NCBI GenBank assembly: GCA_947177375.1
Contig: CAMWUF010000083.1
Span: forward strand, 1-5,722
Source: an uncultured Ruminococcus sp.
Lineage (GTDB): Bacteria > Bacillota > Clostridia > Oscillospirales > Ruminococcaceae
Direction of reading: 5' to 3'
Length of the DNA: 5,722 nucleotides
The position numbers were made by a program, and so were the translations under genes. Every line of letters begins with the position of its first letter. Positions within the stretch are counted from its first letter, which is position 1. The notes below the pieces were generated by a model that was given only the letters and a program-made list of their open reading frames with translations, searched no databases and was not told where the DNA came from. Positions 5,656 to 5,722 of the stretch are shown piece by piece.

Positions 5656-5684
5656 ATTTTATCCAACTTTTCTGGACTTTTCCT

Positions 5685-5713
5685 ATTATAGCACGCTTTC
5701 TCAAATATGTCAA
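5685..5713 (-). promoter_or_regulatory. Sigma-A type promoter of the S10 operon, extended -10
   Basis: On the minus strand, a consensus -35 box TTGACA (5713-5708) is followed by exactly 17 bp and a consensus -10 box TATAAT (5690-5685). The three bases just before the -10 are TGC, so it also carries the extended -10 TG element. Both hexamers match the housekeeping sigma-70/sigma-A consensus perfectly at ideal spacing. Transcription should begin near 5677-5679, in the purine run after the -10. It is the only strong promoter visible and sits correctly to transcribe rpsJ and everything downstream. Only 9 bases upstream of the -35 are in the window, so an UP element cannot be judged. Confidence 0.93.
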
Positions 5714-5722
5714 TATGAAAAT

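Larger units (their letters stand above)
5325..5679 (-). promoter_or_regulatory. Long 5' leader (about 350 nt) of the S10 operon mRNA
   Basis: About 350 nt separate the predicted transcription start from the rpsJ ATG. From 5' to 3' the leader holds a weak 5-bp hairpin near 5660-5676, a 37-codon small ORF (5655-5542) containing a perfect 7-bp hairpin (5583-5601, GTTCAGT/ACTGAAC, 5-nt loop), a GACAG/CTGTC hairpin near 5495-5515, and an intrinsic terminator (5464-5432). A short AAAAAC/GTTTTT hairpin (5351-5365) lies just before the rpsJ ribosome-binding site. S10 operons in gamma-proteobacteria have a leader through which L4 controls transcription and translation. No sequence or structure homologous to that leader was recognised here. 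The terminator makes attenuation likely, with unknown signal. I found no T-box motif and no riboswitch I know. Confidence 0.75.

Noticed and set aside
5341..5679. T-box or known riboswitch in the S10 leader
   Set aside because: No T-box AGGGUGGNACCGCG-like motif, specifier arrangement or recognisable riboswitch core was found; only a terminator and generic hairpins are visible.

Overview
The window holds the promoter-proximal part of the bacterial S10 ribosomal-protein operon, and every gene lies on the minus strand. In transcription order (right to left) it carries rpsJ (S10), rplC (L3), rplD (L4), rplW (L23), rplB (L2), rpsS (S19), rplV (L22), rpsC (S3), rplP (L16), rpmC (L29) and the first 62 codons of rpsQ (S17), which runs off the left edge. 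This gene order is the conserved bacterial one. The low-GC sequence, strong AAGGAGG ribosome-binding sites and Firmicutes-like protein sequences point to a Clostridia member, possibly a Ruminococcus/Oscillospiraceae-type gut anaerobe. The class-level call is fairly safe and the family-level one is only a guess. All ten complete genes end in TAA.

The right edge (5325-5722) is the control region. A textbook housekeeping promoter lies at 5685-5713: TTGACA, 17-bp spacer, TATAAT and an extended -10 TG. It drives a 5' leader of about 350 nt before rpsJ. The leader contains a 37-codon ATG-started small ORF, several hairpins, and a convincing Rho-independent terminator (10-bp stem followed by U6) about 90 nt ahead of the rpsJ ribosome-binding site. 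That arrangement suggests transcription attenuation of the whole operon. The controlling signal cannot be read from the sequence.

The genes are mostly packed with gaps of 1-22 nt. The rplD stop overlaps the rplW start, and rpsC and rplP are separated by a single base, which suggests translational coupling. Three gaps are unusually long for this operon: rpsJ-rplC (86 nt, two strong hairpins), rplW-rplB (82 nt, two mutually exclusive hairpins) and rplV-rpsC (93 nt, extremely AT-rich, with an orphan Shine-Dalgarno sequence and a weak one at rpsC).

The proteins are ordinary, complete ribosomal components. They build the peptide exit tunnel and peptidyl-transferase surroundings (L3, L4, L22, L23, L2, L16, L29) and parts of the small subunit (S10, S19, S3, S17). 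The only visible protein oddities are a long Arg/Asn-rich tail on S3 and a Lys-rich insertion near the C-terminus of L23. I see no mobile elements, CRISPR arrays, tRNA or rRNA genes. The novelty in the window, if any, lies in the leader and the structured intergenic RNA rather than in a new protein system.
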